From: Gnetum montanum
Taxonomy: Eukaryota; Streptophyta; Gnetopsida; Gnetales; Gnetaceae
Direction: 5' to 3'
DNA: 21,313 bases
Assembly (NCBI GenBank): GCA_015680685.1
Contig: MNCI01020373.1
Location: forward strand, 1-21,313
The notes under the pieces were generated by a model, which saw nothing but the letters and a program-made list of their open reading frames with translations, had not been told where the DNA came from and searched no databases. The translations under genes and the position numbers were made by a program. Shown one piece after another: positions 8,953 to 19,388 of this stretch. The first letter of the stretch is position 1. The number at the start of each line of letters is the position of its first letter.

Positions 8953-9887
8953 CTATTTCATTTTATCAAAACATAACAGGTCATACATAAAAATGTTAGC
9001 TTTGGTTTTTTCAAATCCTCAACTAGATCATAAGTCTTAGGTACGTCTTTGACTTCTTGTTGACGTGGAGTTCTTCTAAGTATAGAAGGTGGATTTGGTC
9101 ATTGTGCAGTGTTTGTTTGGAATGACCCAGTTTGAGTATTTATGTTACTTTGACTAGGAGCTCGTCTGTTTGGAGGAGTGTAAGGGTCATTCCTAGATTT
9201 TTTTTGTGTGTTGTTTATGATGTCACTAAGTTTACAATAGCGAGCATTATGTGGATGGGGGTTGCTTACGATAACTTGCTCCAATGAGGAAACCTCTTCA
9301 TTTTCTATTTCATGAGGTACATTAAGAACCATAACAGGGGGTTTTCCATTTTGTTGACCTTGGGTGTTGCTGTCATACAATGCTAAAAATTATGGACAAT
9401 TCTTCTTGAAATGTTGCCTAGTGTTATAGAGGTAATAATACTCATCATTGATTAATGTGCTAGGCTTCTCAGATTGTATATGATCCTTGTTGTTGTTTTG
9501 CTTTAATTCAACTACTTCATTTGAAAGTTTTTGAAGCAAGGTTAACATCTGGATCATTTGATCTTGAGTTTGAGTTGCAGGTTCAACAAGATTAGATACC
9601 CTATTTAGGTTTATGATGGACTAAATTAAGGTCTTCAATTGATCCTCATTCAAACTAGTGTTAGATGGTAGAAATGGAGAAGATGTGGGACCTTGAAAGC
9701 GATTGTCTGAGGGTTGAGTCATTTGAAAAGTAACAAGAGTTTGGAACATAGTATTGGCCATTGGGAAAGTTAGAAAAGATAGAGGGTTAGATTGTATGGG
9801 ATTACTAATGCTCATCATTCCAAATTGAGTTTGAATGCTATTCATGAGGGTGATTTGTTCTAACTCCAAAGCTTTAGCCATTGTTCC
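8953..9887 (-). pseudogene. gag C-terminal and linker of element 2, with damaged zinc knuckle
   Basis: Continues in frame from the capsid as a Gln/Asn/Ser-rich linker (9881-9621, TAG at 9621) and a coiled-coil-like stretch (MLTLLQKLSNEVVELKQ). The zinc knuckle at about 9393-9437 reads Y-x2-Y-x4-H-x4-C: the first two Cys of the normal CCHC set are Tyr. A TAA at 9390 follows directly. Further downstream is a Gln/Asn-rich spacer with TGA at 9099, then a frameshift between 9099 and 8952 before protease. Confidence 0.65.
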
Positions 9888-10421
9888 CTATATTTTTGTT
9901 ATGTTTCAATTAGATTTGATGGCATAGGCAAAGAATGGGTCGATGGTAGAGAGATAAAAGTTGAGGATGCCATCGGGTTGTGGATGCATCTCACTTGGCA
10001 CATAGGCCAGCTGGTGAAGAAATCTAAGGTTATAATCCCTAACATTTTCCCCAGGTTGGTTTCTTAAGTTGGTGAAGTTACTTGATGCTATTACAGGGCT
10101 CGTGAATTTGTCAAATTGGATCAAAAAATTATTTTTGAACTCTTGCCATGAGTCAATGGAAGCATTGGGGAGCATCAAGAACCATTGAGTAGCCTTAATC
10201 CTAAAAGTTATCACAAATACTTTACATGCCACATCATTTGGGATGATGTTGTGGATCCCAAGTAAGGTTTCAAAACATTGTACATGTTGGTGGGCATTAC
10301 TAGTAGGGTTTGTGAGATCGTAGAATAAATTTATGTTCTGGAGTGACTTTGGGATGTCGTGGTAGTTACTATAGTTAAAGGGGTTACTAACCAAGGAAGC
10401 TGAGGGTTGATTAGCTACCAT
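9888..10421 (-). pseudogene. gag: gag capsid region of element 2
   Basis: A 171-codon frame from the ATG at 10421 encodes a retrotransposon capsid domain. It contains HVQCFETLL, then VFVITFRIKATQWF, SWQEFKNNFLIQF and NFTNLRNQPGENVRDYNLRF, the usual order of a Retrotrans_gag fold with a W-containing major helix and the (R/Q)PGE turn before the final helices. The frame then meets TGA at 9906 and TAG at 9888 and continues in the same frame into the linker. It would package element RNA if intact. Confidence 0.82.
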
Positions 10422-11120
10422 CCTAGTCGGAGTTCTCCTAGGAATAAAACTTGGAAAATGTGAGGCTTGTCATTTTATTAATGTGAAGAGATAGGTGATT
10501 GGTCGGTTAGAAGTAGAGAAGAGTTCACTCATAAAATAGAACTATAAAATATAACTGTTAGAATGAAACTATAAAATTGCATAAAAAGAAAAGAAAATAT
10601 TAAAATAATATATTTTTTTTTGTAAAGAAAAAGAAACTCTAAAATATGCTATATTTTTTTAAAAAAGGACATATATATATATATTTGAGAGAAAAATAAA
10701 TTTATAAAATTGCAATACTTATAAAATTAAAATGGGAAACAGTAAAATGCAAGATTTTAAAAAAATAAATTTAAAATTGTATGATTAAATAAAACCACCT
10801 TCTAACAGTAAGGACCACCCAAACACAAATTCAAAAAAGGGATTGAGAAACGAGGGGTTTTTTTTTAAACAAAAGGATTAAAGAAAAACAGGTGATTAGA
10901 CCTGAAAGTTTTCAAGAAATAAACTTTTGAGAACAAGAAACAAAAGGCTCAGAAATTCTTTAAAAATGGTTTTTCAAGATAATGGCTAAAAATAGGAATT
11001 TTAAATAAAATAAATTTGAAATAAGGAAAATGAAATTTTTGGGAAATAGAATAGGGACTGGAAAAGGACAAAAAATAAATATTTAAGAAAATGGAATAAT
11101 AAAGGTTGGAGAAATAGCCC
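10422..11120 (-). other. AT-rich leader of element 2
   Basis: Untranslated stretch between the primer site and gag. It is very A/T-rich, with an (AT)n run at about 10671-10684 and poly-A/T tracts at 10610-10660 and 10855-10870. I see no gene here; short frames at 11001-11186 are compositional. Confidence 0.55.
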
Positions 11121-11131
11121 TCCTAGCGCCA
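11121..11131 (-). promoter_or_regulatory. Probable primer-binding site of element 2
   Basis: The minus strand reads TGGCGCTAGGAGGGC beginning at 11131, a few bases after a possible LTR end (ATACATCA, 11141-11148). A TGGCGC start is typical of plant LTR primer sites, but I cannot name the tRNA, and the 9-base gap after the LTR end is longer than usual. Confidence 0.45.
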
Positions 11132-11140
11132 AAAAGTTAT

Positions 11141-12488
11141 TGATGTATAAATTTTGGACACACCAACACCAAGAAAGAAAACTCATTTTAGGAGACTATT
11201 ACCTAGGGTGCCTCCTATATGGGTATGGAAACCCAAGAATAGTATCAACTAGAGAGGGCTATGTGGCCTTTTGCAAATAATAAACTAAAAAGAAATCTAG
11301 AATTTAAATTAAATAATTATCTTCAATACAATAAGTAACTAAAAGAAATGAATTTTCCTTGGTCCCATTGATGTTGCTGGTCCATGACTACTAATGGTGT
11401 CCACTACTGGGTAGGAAGACCATGATCTTCGCGAAAGAGGGAGAGAGAGAGAGAGAAAGATAGAAAGAGAGACTACCCATTGTAGTCTACACAGGGTAGC
11501 AACTGCGGTCCTCAAAGCCTACAGCTGTTTGCCACCTTTTGTGCACTACCATAGAGAGGAAGATTGTCCACCCACATCTGCACCACCGAGACAAGCTGTT
11601 GGCCCCAAAAAAATCGCATGTCTCATGTCCTGTGCATGGGCTGTGCTACCTACATTGTTGCAGGAAGAAAGAAGAGAGAGAGAACCCTCTTGTCATTACC
11701 TAGAAGACTTGCAAGGATTCGATTTTGAGCCACTGACTCCTACTTTAGACCCTCCTTGAAGATCAGCTGAAAGCCTGTAAATAAAAGAAAAGAAAGGAGG
11801 AAACCATTGCCTTTGGAGAGGAAGCTGGCCCCCAAGACTGATAGAAAGAGCCCTCCTCCCTACACCCTTTGGATGACTGATGTTTTATAGCTGCATCTCT
11901 ACCACATCGATAATTGCAATGTGTGCCCATAATGCCTACCATTAACACCCATGTCTTTCACCATGAATTCATGTAACGCCCATGAAATAACTGCTGCCAC
12001 ATTCTACTTGTAACGTGTGCCACTAATGACCAGAACTGCCACCATGAATGGCCATCACCTGATCGTTATTGCCCATGATCTCCAATTTAAGTGCCCACCA
12101 TGTCCTGCAAAAATAGTTATGTAACCGATCAATGTTATGTGCAATATGCATTTGCAGAGAACATTAGACACTTTCATATCATTTTGTAATGCCCTTGTTG
12201 AGATCAACATAAATCTCTGTCACTATGCTATTTTTTTTAATTGCCAACAGTTGCTGCATTGGACAATGGTAGTTTCAAGGCATGAATATCGGTCTAAACA
12301 AAGACCAAGGCATGAATGTTGTTTTTGATTGAGATTGGTGAAAGATTTGGAAGTCTTGATTTAGCAATCTTTGATAGTAATGTTCACTGTCACCATCCCT
12401 TGCATGATTTTTATAGTGGTTATTAAGAGAGAGAAATAGAGACAATGATAATCATGGCCCCATGAGAGCATGGGAAGTGTTAACATCA
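11141..12488 (-). repeat. Probable 5' LTR of element 2 (right border uncertain)
   Basis: The left border is the plus-strand TGATGTATAA next to the primer site. A minus-strand TATAAAA at 11883-11889 could be the promoter, with transcription starting near 11855. A (GA)n microsatellite occupies about 11433-11473. No real coding frame is seen: the plus-strand frame at 11529-11759 has no recognisable motif. The right end at 12488 is only a guess based on TG...CA complementarity. Confidence 0.4.
11433..11473. repeat. GA-rich microsatellite
   Basis: Imperfect (GA)n run with GAAA and GATA interruptions, inside the putative LTR of element 2. Confidence 0.85.
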
Positions 12489-13379
12489 CAATTGTATACT
12501 AAAAATCCTACCAGCAATTATTTCCTAAGGAAAATAGAGTTGGCACACCACTTGAAACCTATGAGTAGTAAGGGCATTTTAACTATGATTACTTTCAAAT
12601 TAACTCCCAAATATTAATGAAATTACAATGGAAGCTTTATTACGTATGAAACAAAGACCTGTAAGATCTATTAGATAGAAATTATATCTTCATAAAACTT
12701 AAAGCTATACTCTACAAATTGACAAAGCAATAATTGAGGCTATAAAATAAATCATTCAAGGTTTTTTTTGTAACATGATAATAATGTTTTAAATTATATT
12801 TTCATAAAACATAAAGATAAACTCTACAATTTTATAAAGCACTAATAGAAGTAGTAAAATAACTCATGCAAAATTTTTGTTGTAATATTATAATACAATC
12901 TCAAATAGTTAGTCATAGCATAAAAAAGAAACACTTGTAACTCATCTTCATGGGCTCTTGACTTGCACAACCTAAAGATACACTCTTCTTAGGAGAGTTA
13001 AATCTATCATTTACTTTCAATTCCAAGATAATGTGAACTTAAGAGAAGCTTGCTAATAGCATTTTCATACTTGATTGAAATAGCAATTGAGAGATGGTGA
13101 ACTTTTACGTCTAGTTTATTAGACCTCTTGTGATGTAAATAAAATTATTTCTTACTTTCTACATTAATCTACATCTACCTTTAAGCCTTCTATTTGATTA
13201 GTTGGCAAATATATTTAGGATTTTATTGCATTCCATTCCTTGAAAATATCAACCATGGTCTCTTGAATCATCAAGAATTGCTTTGCAAAATTTGTTTTTC
13301 CTTGAAATATTTATACGATTCACAAATATTAAGTTTTTGTTTTTGCTTAAAAAATTGTATTTTCTATTTCTAATATCAT
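12489..13379. other. AT-rich stretch without recognisable genes
   Basis: No supported coding region. It contains a tandem duplication (12681-12905, listed separately). Parts of 12940-13380 may be the downstream remains of the LINE reverse transcriptase beside it, but no motif there is convincing. Confidence 0.5.
12681..12905. repeat. Tandem duplication, period about 112 bp
   Basis: The segment from 12681 (attatatcttcataaaact, then ctctacaa, aaagca, taaaataa, tgtaa) is repeated from 12793 with the same words in the same order and about 75% identity by eye. Both copies are AT-rich and non-coding. Confidence 0.6.
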
Positions 13380-13640
13380 AAATTAGAATTTTGTCTTATC
13401 AACCTTAACTTTCATACCATACTAGAATTATTATAAGAGTTACAAAGGATTTGAAGCATGTAATTTAATCCTATAACTGATTTTGCAATCAAGGCCATAT
13501 CATCTGCAGAGAAAAGTACTTTAAAAAATAATACTTTTGCCAACATGATTATGCATTTTGCATTTACAATTCTATATTATAAAATAATGATAAGTGCCTC
13601 CTTAAAGCGATTATCATCCATATTGACAAAGTATGACCAC
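13380..13640 (-). pseudogene. Relic non-LTR (LINE) reverse transcriptase fragment
   Basis: On the minus strand, FSADDMALIAKS (ADD codons at 13499-13507) matches the LINE form of the RT catalytic box, normally (F/Y)ADD(I/M)-x-L(I/L)A-x-S. It is followed at the expected distance by GLNYMLQIL and by KVKVDKTK (13389-13415), the usual VN-x2-KTK motif. Frameshifts and stops surround both, so it is a decayed piece. The polyprotein around it cannot be followed with confidence. Confidence 0.65.
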
Positions 13641-13925
13641 CGCATTGAGTTATAAAGTAAAAATATTCAATGATTAAACATTGAACACCCCTAAGCTAAT
13701 GGATACGTTTCAACTGTAAAGTAAAAATTGTACAATGATTAGACCATACCCAACAATCAACATGGTTAAGGTAATGGATTCCTTTCAACTGTAAAGTACA
13801 AATTGTACAATAATTCTCTGGCCCTTGAGTTGTAAAGTACACTCAACACTGTTAAGGTAATGGAAAAGGAATAAAAACGTGCAAGAAGCCAGGATCATCT
13901 TCATTGACAAAAACACTAACACGTG
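13640..13925. repeat. Degenerate 75-bp tandem repeat cluster
   Basis: The sequence taatggat(a/t)c, then tttcaactgtaaagtacaaattgtacaat starts at 13708 and again at 13783 (period 75 bp). Weaker copies begin at about 13648 and 13825. The units end in GTTAAGGTAATGGA. The last unit is followed by gcaagaagccaggatcatcttcattgac (13883-13910), which recurs at 15669 and 20633. No function is apparent. Confidence 0.6.
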
Positions 13926-14063
13926 TTCTGAAACCATAATAGAGCCCCATGCTAACATCAAACCTCGCCGGGCAAAAGTGTAATACTTAGCGATCTTAGT
14001 CGCGAATAAAGTTTTAATTTCTGCGGAATTCAATATTTTTTTAACATGGATGGTGGTGTAGAG

Positions 14064-15368
14064 GCTATGCATCAAAAGAATCTGATTCGTGGAAGCTAGG
14101 AATTAATGGAGGAATTAATCGAGGATTCGTGATTTGAACATGTTTGGGTACAAAAAAGTGGGGATGAGTTCGTAGCCGTGATAGAGAAAATTTAAATATA
14201 TTAGGTTTTTTAAAAAATTAAATCTCATATATCATAAAAATACATTGTAAAATATAGAACAAGTACAATGTAAATCCAAAATATTGTTAATGCTTAAAAT
14301 TTGCACAGAAATTGCAATATCACCATTAAATTGAAGCAAAAAAATTTGCAAAGGTATAGATGGCATTAAATCCATTTCCTTACTCAGGAGCCATAATCTG
14401 GCCAAACATATAATTTCTGCAACAACCAAAATGACAGCAATAAAATGAAATCCTTTTGCTACTCCATCCAATATTTCCAAAAATGAAATTAAGCCTCAAG
14501 CCTCAACCAAATTTATAACAAATCAGGTCTGCTAATACTTTTGGTCAACGACTACCTGTGAGTAGCACCCTAGGGATTACCTGTGAGTAGCACCATAGAA
14601 CCATGTTGAAGATGACCGCATTGTAAGAATACACAACTTAACTTAACTAGGCACAGCCCAATAACTCATCTCACCTACAATGATAGAAAACCTTTCAGAT
14701 GTAGAAAATCCGCACCAGTCATGATGAAGGGGAAAGTAAAAACAGAGCACCATGAGCTTGCATATTGTCCATGTGCTGGTCGGCTTCGTTGCTTTATAAG
14801 CTAACGGATTTTTAGAAAACGTTGAACAAGCATCCATCTGTCATCATGACTCATGACCCATGATGATGACCTGTTTTGATTTTTGAGAAAAAGAGCAAAA
14901 ACGAGCAATGAACAATAAACACGCGTCGTGGCGGAATCTTTGACCCTCCCAAAGCCAGGCGAATCCATGCAAATGCAATGTTTTCCTCGCACGCCCGTCC
15001 AAAACTTTCCGTATGATCCATACTTGCCCCTTCGGCCTTTGGTTACCATAGTAGCCCTTTCGTGATTTCCGTGTGTTTGTTTATTTATTCGAACTCCCTC
15101 CCTTGTTTTCTGTGGTCCGTCTCATGCCGATGCCATGAATCTTGATTGCCTGCCACTTAACAATGAAATGAAATTTTTGGTATGATTCCGAATAGGAGAA
15201 GATATGTAAGATTTTAATGCAAAATGCAGACGTCGCAAGAATTAAAAAGGATAATACGACGCGAGGCAAGGCAACCATTTCAATGTATATGCACAGACAA
15301 AATTTCATTTGTACCCAATGCAATTCTGTTCGTGAATCCAACGAACAGTTTGTATCGGGAATCACGAA
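14064..15368 (-). repeat. Inverted repeat, left arm (about 1.3 kb)
   Basis: Its reverse complement matches 19275-20612 along the whole length. Anchors include 15125-15187 against 19511-19575, 14950-14990 against 19678-19730, 14810-14880 against 19820-19880 and 14230-14480 against 20205-20440, with small indels. Some 60-bp blocks are nearly identical, while the inner and outer ends are more diverged. The outer end is near GCTATGCATCAAAAGAATCTG. Within the arm, TACCTGTGAGTAGCACC is repeated at 14553-14569 and 14578-14594. No target duplication or clean terminal motif is seen. Confidence 0.85.
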
Positions 15369-15400
15369 TCTCCAGCCCATAGTGTAGAGGCGACTAGCTC
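15285..15400 (+). pseudogene. Decayed 5' end of the gene carried by the left arm
   Basis: Plus-strand words gtaccca-tgc-aattc, gaa-cgaacagtt and gggaatcacgaatctccagccca occur in the same order as in the first 50 codons of the minus-strand gene starting at 19388. Bases are missing and TAG stops follow, so this copy is not translatable. Homology fades after about 15370. Confidence 0.45.
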
Positions 15401-15521
15401 TAAATGCTCTAATAGTGCAGAGAACACCCAGCGGCAGAGGCCCGACAGAATCCTCACTTATGCTTGCAGATATTCTCTGCCATGGCGAAGAGTTTCAAAA
15501 TATGATCTAGTAGCTATTGCT

Positions 15522-15800
15522 TCATTGACATATACTGCGGCCACTGTAGCTGAGAATAAAACCAAAATTCTCAATTGTCGTATACCTTCTAGGTGCAAAG
15601 TAAACATTGTACAATGATTCTTGGCAGTCTACGTCCATACGTAACACTGCTAACTTAATGGAAACTTGCAAGAAGCCATCATCATCTTCAGATACTGTGA
15701 TCACTGTAGGTGAGAATAAAATCGAAACCGAAAATTTAGCCTACTTTCCACTAAAAGTAAAAATTGTACAATAATTAACACCTTTAAGTTAATGGAAGTT
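15522..15800 (-). repeat. Dispersed repeat units inside the spacer
   Basis: Contains gcaaagtaaacattgtacaatgatt (15595-15619), gcaagaagccatcatcatcttca (15667-15690), two copies of CACTGTAG-TGAGAATAAAA (about 15541-15560 and 15703-15722) and aaagtaaaaattgtacaataatt (15755-15777). All are members of the family at 13640-13925. A 60-codon minus-strand frame (15522-15704, with VSEDDDGFLQVSI) spans one unit. Similar codons (FVNEDDPGFL, FVNQDDPDFF) appear in the other two places, so a decayed exon is possible. Confidence 0.5.
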
Positions 15801-15889
15801 AATGGAAAAATGTAAGAAACTTGAAGAAACATCTATGTATATGTTAATGTTATTAGTGTATGCTTACTATTTTATATATTTTTGATATT

Positions 15890-15936
15890 ATAAGCCGTTA
15901 TACCTTTTGATAAAATAAGCCGTTATACCTTTTGAT
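15890..15936. repeat. 22-bp tandem duplication
   Basis: ataagccgttataccttttgat occurs at 15890-15911 and again at 15915-15936, separated by only three bases. The exact match suggests a recent slippage or repair event. Confidence 0.85.
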
Positions 15937-16022
15937 TATATTTCACAAATACATTACTTTGTTGATTAAAAATTGTTTTTTCTTTATTTTTAGAAAAGTT
16001 TTGATTATATTTAACAAATACA
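15930..16022. repeat. 24-bp direct repeat, 69 bp apart
   Basis: ttttgattatatttcacaaa and its continuation taca (15930-15953) recur at 15999-16022 with a single mismatch. The T-rich DNA between them, next to the end of the minus-strand LINE fragment, resembles a poly-A tail copied in reverse, so one copy might be a target duplication. The partner at the other end of the LINE piece was not found. Confidence 0.6.
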
Positions 16023-17309
16023 CCGGCGAAAATGTTGAACTAGAATCTCCTCCCCCGACAAACACCCTATGAATCTTGGGATAGCTCCACCCCCACCTAT
16101 TTCTTATCTCCCCTAAGAGTGGTGAGTGACCCAAGCAGTGTCCCAGCAACATCATCCTCATATCCTTCCTGGGCCACTACTATTTCTGGCACAGACATCA
16201 TTGTCTGTGTCTCCTTTAGTACCTGCCCATTAGCTTTCATAGGCTCCTAACCCAACATCTCCTGCTCAGCTGCATCAGTGATCACCTTGACCGTCTAGTC
16301 ACTCCCACCAGAAATAACTGTACGAACTACTGAACCCCCTAGAGGGACTTGTGGAGCCCTACCTTTGCAGGTCACAATCTTTCAACCATCATCTTGTGGT
16401 TGGAGGCCTAGATTCTTTTGGCCAGGCTCCCTCTACCGGACCTTGCAATCCTTTATCAGATGCCCTACTTTCCACAGGTCCCACAACTTGTTGCAGTGTA
16501 ACCCTTTTGGCACCCCTTGGAACTGCAAGCACATTCTCATATTCTGGGAAAAAACCTTTTCCTCCCTTGTGGGGATGACAAGTGTAATCTCCGTGACCGA
16601 ATCTTTCAGGACAAGGACCTTCAAATGCAAAACCAAGTGAAACCCAGCCACTTCCTGTGCATTGATCAAAAGAGATAAACTCTCCAAAGAACCTGGCTAG
16701 GGTTTTAAGAAAATCCAAGGTACAAAACTCCCATGGTATCCTTGAAAGCTGGACCCAAATAGGGGCCTTGGCAAAAAGGTCCAGGTCACGGTGTGCACCT
16801 GGAGACCAATGGGTTAGGGCTAGACTCCTTGCCCCAAAAAACCACAGATCACTAGCTAAAACCCAATCCCTCTCTTCTGCAGGCAGAAAAGTGAAAAGAA
16901 GCAGATTCTTCAGGAGGCTACGCAACTCCACATGACCAAAGCTCCATACCTACTTTTTAACGAAATCTCGAAACTAAGGCCAGCACCCACAGAAATGAAC
17001 TTCCCTATCAAACTCAACTAGGCCCTCCATAGGATTCCCCTTGATGTGCAGGCGCATCAAACCCTCCACCTACTCGCAGGCCTCAATCATGCGCATCCCA
17101 GGGCACCAAGCAGGCCCCAAACCAGATCCAGCCCCCACTCCCTGGCCTTCAGCTGCAGAGCGAGAAGAACAGCCTTTCTCGGCCTTGACACCTCCGCCTG
17201 AATTCTCTCCCGCCACCCTGTCGGAGCCCGCTCCACCAACCGCTCTGCTGCCCCCTACGCCTCCACCCTCCGTTGTCCTCGAGTTCCTGCCCATTCCCCT
17301 ACCATTCAA
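16020..17309 (-). pseudogene. LINE ORF1-like protein (DUF4283-type domain and zinc knuckle), broken
   Basis: The ATG at 17309 opens a Gly/Arg/Ala-rich N-terminus. The same frame continues through TAG stops at 17070, 16974 and 16950 into the 180-codon segment 16931-16389. That segment has WFFGARSLALTHWSPG and APIWVQLSRIPWEF, the signature of the nucleic-acid-binding DUF4283 domain of plant LINE ORF1 proteins. Near 16470 a frameshift splits the zinc knuckle: CGTCGK is in one frame, VGHLIKDC in the other (Cys and His codons between 16445 and 16485). Below 16389 stops are frequent and similarity fades at about 16020. Endonuclease and RT of this element are absent. Confidence 0.72.
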
Positions 17310-18690
17310 AAAACCAAGTTTTTTCCAAAAAAAATTTGCTTATTTAACTATAGCATATAATTTGCATTTTGTAAATCACAACTTTGATTATAAAAAATAT
17401 GTATAGATAGAATCTTGTTAACCCTATATTGCACGATACATATTTAGATTTTATGGAGCGATGGAATTGCATACCATAGAAACATTACAAAATTTAATAA
17501 TTAAATAAAGTAGATTTTATTATAAAAAGAGTTTGCATATGCGTTGTTCTACCTTGACTTTAGGGTTGTTGACAGTGTAACACCTCATTCAAATCGACTG
17601 AACTCCATTACAAGCGCCACCTCTTTACCGGTGCTATATTTTTAAACTCATGCACCTTGGTGACCTCACGGTGTACATGAAATTTAAATGTTGCTCCAAG
17701 TTGACTTTAACATCAGTACTGTATTTTAAATTGCACCACGCTTTACCAGGCCACATCTTTCAAAATTTGGGATAGGGATGGTATACAGTTAGCAAATTTT
17801 AGTAGAGGGACTATATAAGCACGTGAATTTACTCAAACAACCATTTTCATATATTTTTAACATTCGATTTACACGTCTCATATGACGTCTTTGTGCATTC
17901 TGGAACGCAATTCGATATTTCTGAAAGGTTTTGAAGCCAAAAAAATTTATAGGAAAGACGAATCTATGGCGCATCAAAAGGTGTGAAGGTCATTTCAATT
18001 TATTCTTAAAAATTGAGAAAAATATTTAAAAATAAGCAATAAACCTATTGTTAAAATAAAAAGTTAGGCAGAACATTTTTTTTTCAATTTTAGCAATCAT
18101 TAATGAAAGCTAACCATTGGCATACAAGGTTTCATAATTATTACTGAGAAGAATCCTGCTATATATCTGATGATAATTTGTAATATATCTCAATCAATAG
18201 AGCTCATAATTTATATTTAATAAATTAAAAATTGTAATCAATGAATTATACTTAAGCAGAGCTCTTTAGTTAAATCCCTTTCATGTATAAAAAGTAATAA
18301 AAGTATCTTTATTGCTACGAATATTAAATTAAGAGTTGTAGCTCAGCTAACCATGAAAAGAGAAGAAATCAAACTAGAAATCAAATTAACGAGTACTCTA
18401 TCCATTGATGGCTTGATACAGCATAAATCCCAAGGCACATATGAAAATAAGCGTAGAACACATAAACATAAGCTTATAACAATCCATAAAGCTTATTCCC
18501 GTACTTTCTACTGCAGTAACAACAAAGAACGCTAGATTTATAGAGTAATATAGTGCAATGCAGACATTAAGAACTATGTGTAAGCATAAGATTATCATAA
18601 TCGGAATTATGGAAACTTATTAGAAACTTTAGGATAAAAATGCCTGTGATACTCCTCAGTATTCCAAAAACCATAGCCATAACACAGCAC
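17310..18690. other. Spacer DNA without recognised genes
   Basis: Mostly AT-rich. The segment 17560-17790 is less AT-rich and has short inverted words (cacctctttaccggtg, caccttggtgacctcacggtg), but I recognise no element there. The short frames at 17789-17977 and 18353-18598 have no motif and lie in AT-rich DNA, so I do not call them. Confidence 0.5.
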
Positions 18691-18692
18691 AT

Positions 18693-19388
18693 TTAGCAGA
18701 TTAGGCTTTCGTCTAGTTTACTGTAATCATTACACTTTTTCCAAAACTGGATGAAGGAATCCTTAGTTTTCAAAATGCCATGCTTTACAATGAATGCCAC
18801 GGACCTTTCAAGATTCTCTATGAAAACTTTAATCTGCCCAGCTTCTTGAAGATCAGTGGCTTGGTCTTTGAGAATCTTGTTGCAGCAACGGCTGGATTCC
18901 AGTTGTTAGAGTCAAATTCACCGCGGCAGGATTTCTGAACTTCATCTTCGGCCCTACTTTTAAGATTCTTAGCGGCAGCTAGTACACTTAGTTTGGGTAA
19001 TAGGAAGACCGTGATTCAGCCACCGGAAGTTGCCTTTGGGTTTAATCTTCTCTCTGAACACATCGTCTGCTGCGGTGCTGCTAAATCTTTTGGTGTCCAT
19101 GGTTAAGGATTCCACGAAGCTCATAATCTCCGACGCTTGCTCAACTGCTTTGATGCATTTTTCCAAAACATTATTCTGATTCTGAACATTGTTTTCCACT
19201 TGAACACCTTCTTCTGATGATGATTTCCGAGTCACAGTTTCATATACAGCACACACTTTGAATCTGTGAGCCGGAGATTGGCGATTCCTGTAAATTTTGA
19301 TGATGAACTGTTCGCGTCGGATTCGGGAGCGGGAGCGCATATAGAAGCGTATTAAATTCGCAGTGGGTACGTATTTCATAATTTCCAA
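18693..19388 (-). CDS. Unrecognised possible two-exon gene
   Basis: From the ATG at 19388 a frame of 139 codons runs to 18969. The first 45 residues are rich in Arg, Ser and Ile with almost no acidic residues (MRSRSRIRREQF), like an organelle-targeting peptide. The rest is helical and charged. After a gap of about 60 bases with stops, the same frame reopens at 18905 and runs 70 codons to TAA at 18693. The helix QASEIMSFVESL in the first part resembles EAGQIKVFIENL in the second, hinting at an internal repeat. The gap could be a small intron (CTAAC branch-like word near 18908, AG at 18892) or, since the intervening +1 frame also looks helical, a pair of compensating frameshifts in a pseudogene. 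The 5' end lies in the right inverted-repeat arm. I know no family match. Confidence 0.4.

Larger units (their letters stand above)
8543..12488 (-). mobile_element. Second Ty3/gypsy LTR retrotransposon (element 2), split by element 1
   Basis: Read leftwards: a probable LTR from about 11141 upwards, a primer site near 11131, an AT-rich leader, gag, a zinc knuckle and a protease that stops at the outer edge of element 1's LTR. Element 1 therefore inserted into element 2, in the same orientation. RT, RNase H and integrase of element 2 should continue left of the window, beyond element 1's 3' LTR. The outer LTR border is uncertain; a plus-strand ...aacatca at 12481-12488 would match the TGATGT inner end, but nothing confirms it. 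The branch within Ty3/gypsy cannot be set without RT. Confidence 0.7.

Noticed and set aside
11529-11759. A plus-strand 76-codon frame in the putative LTR of element 2
   Set aside because: No motif, no upstream promoter signal, and it lies within a region explained as LTR.
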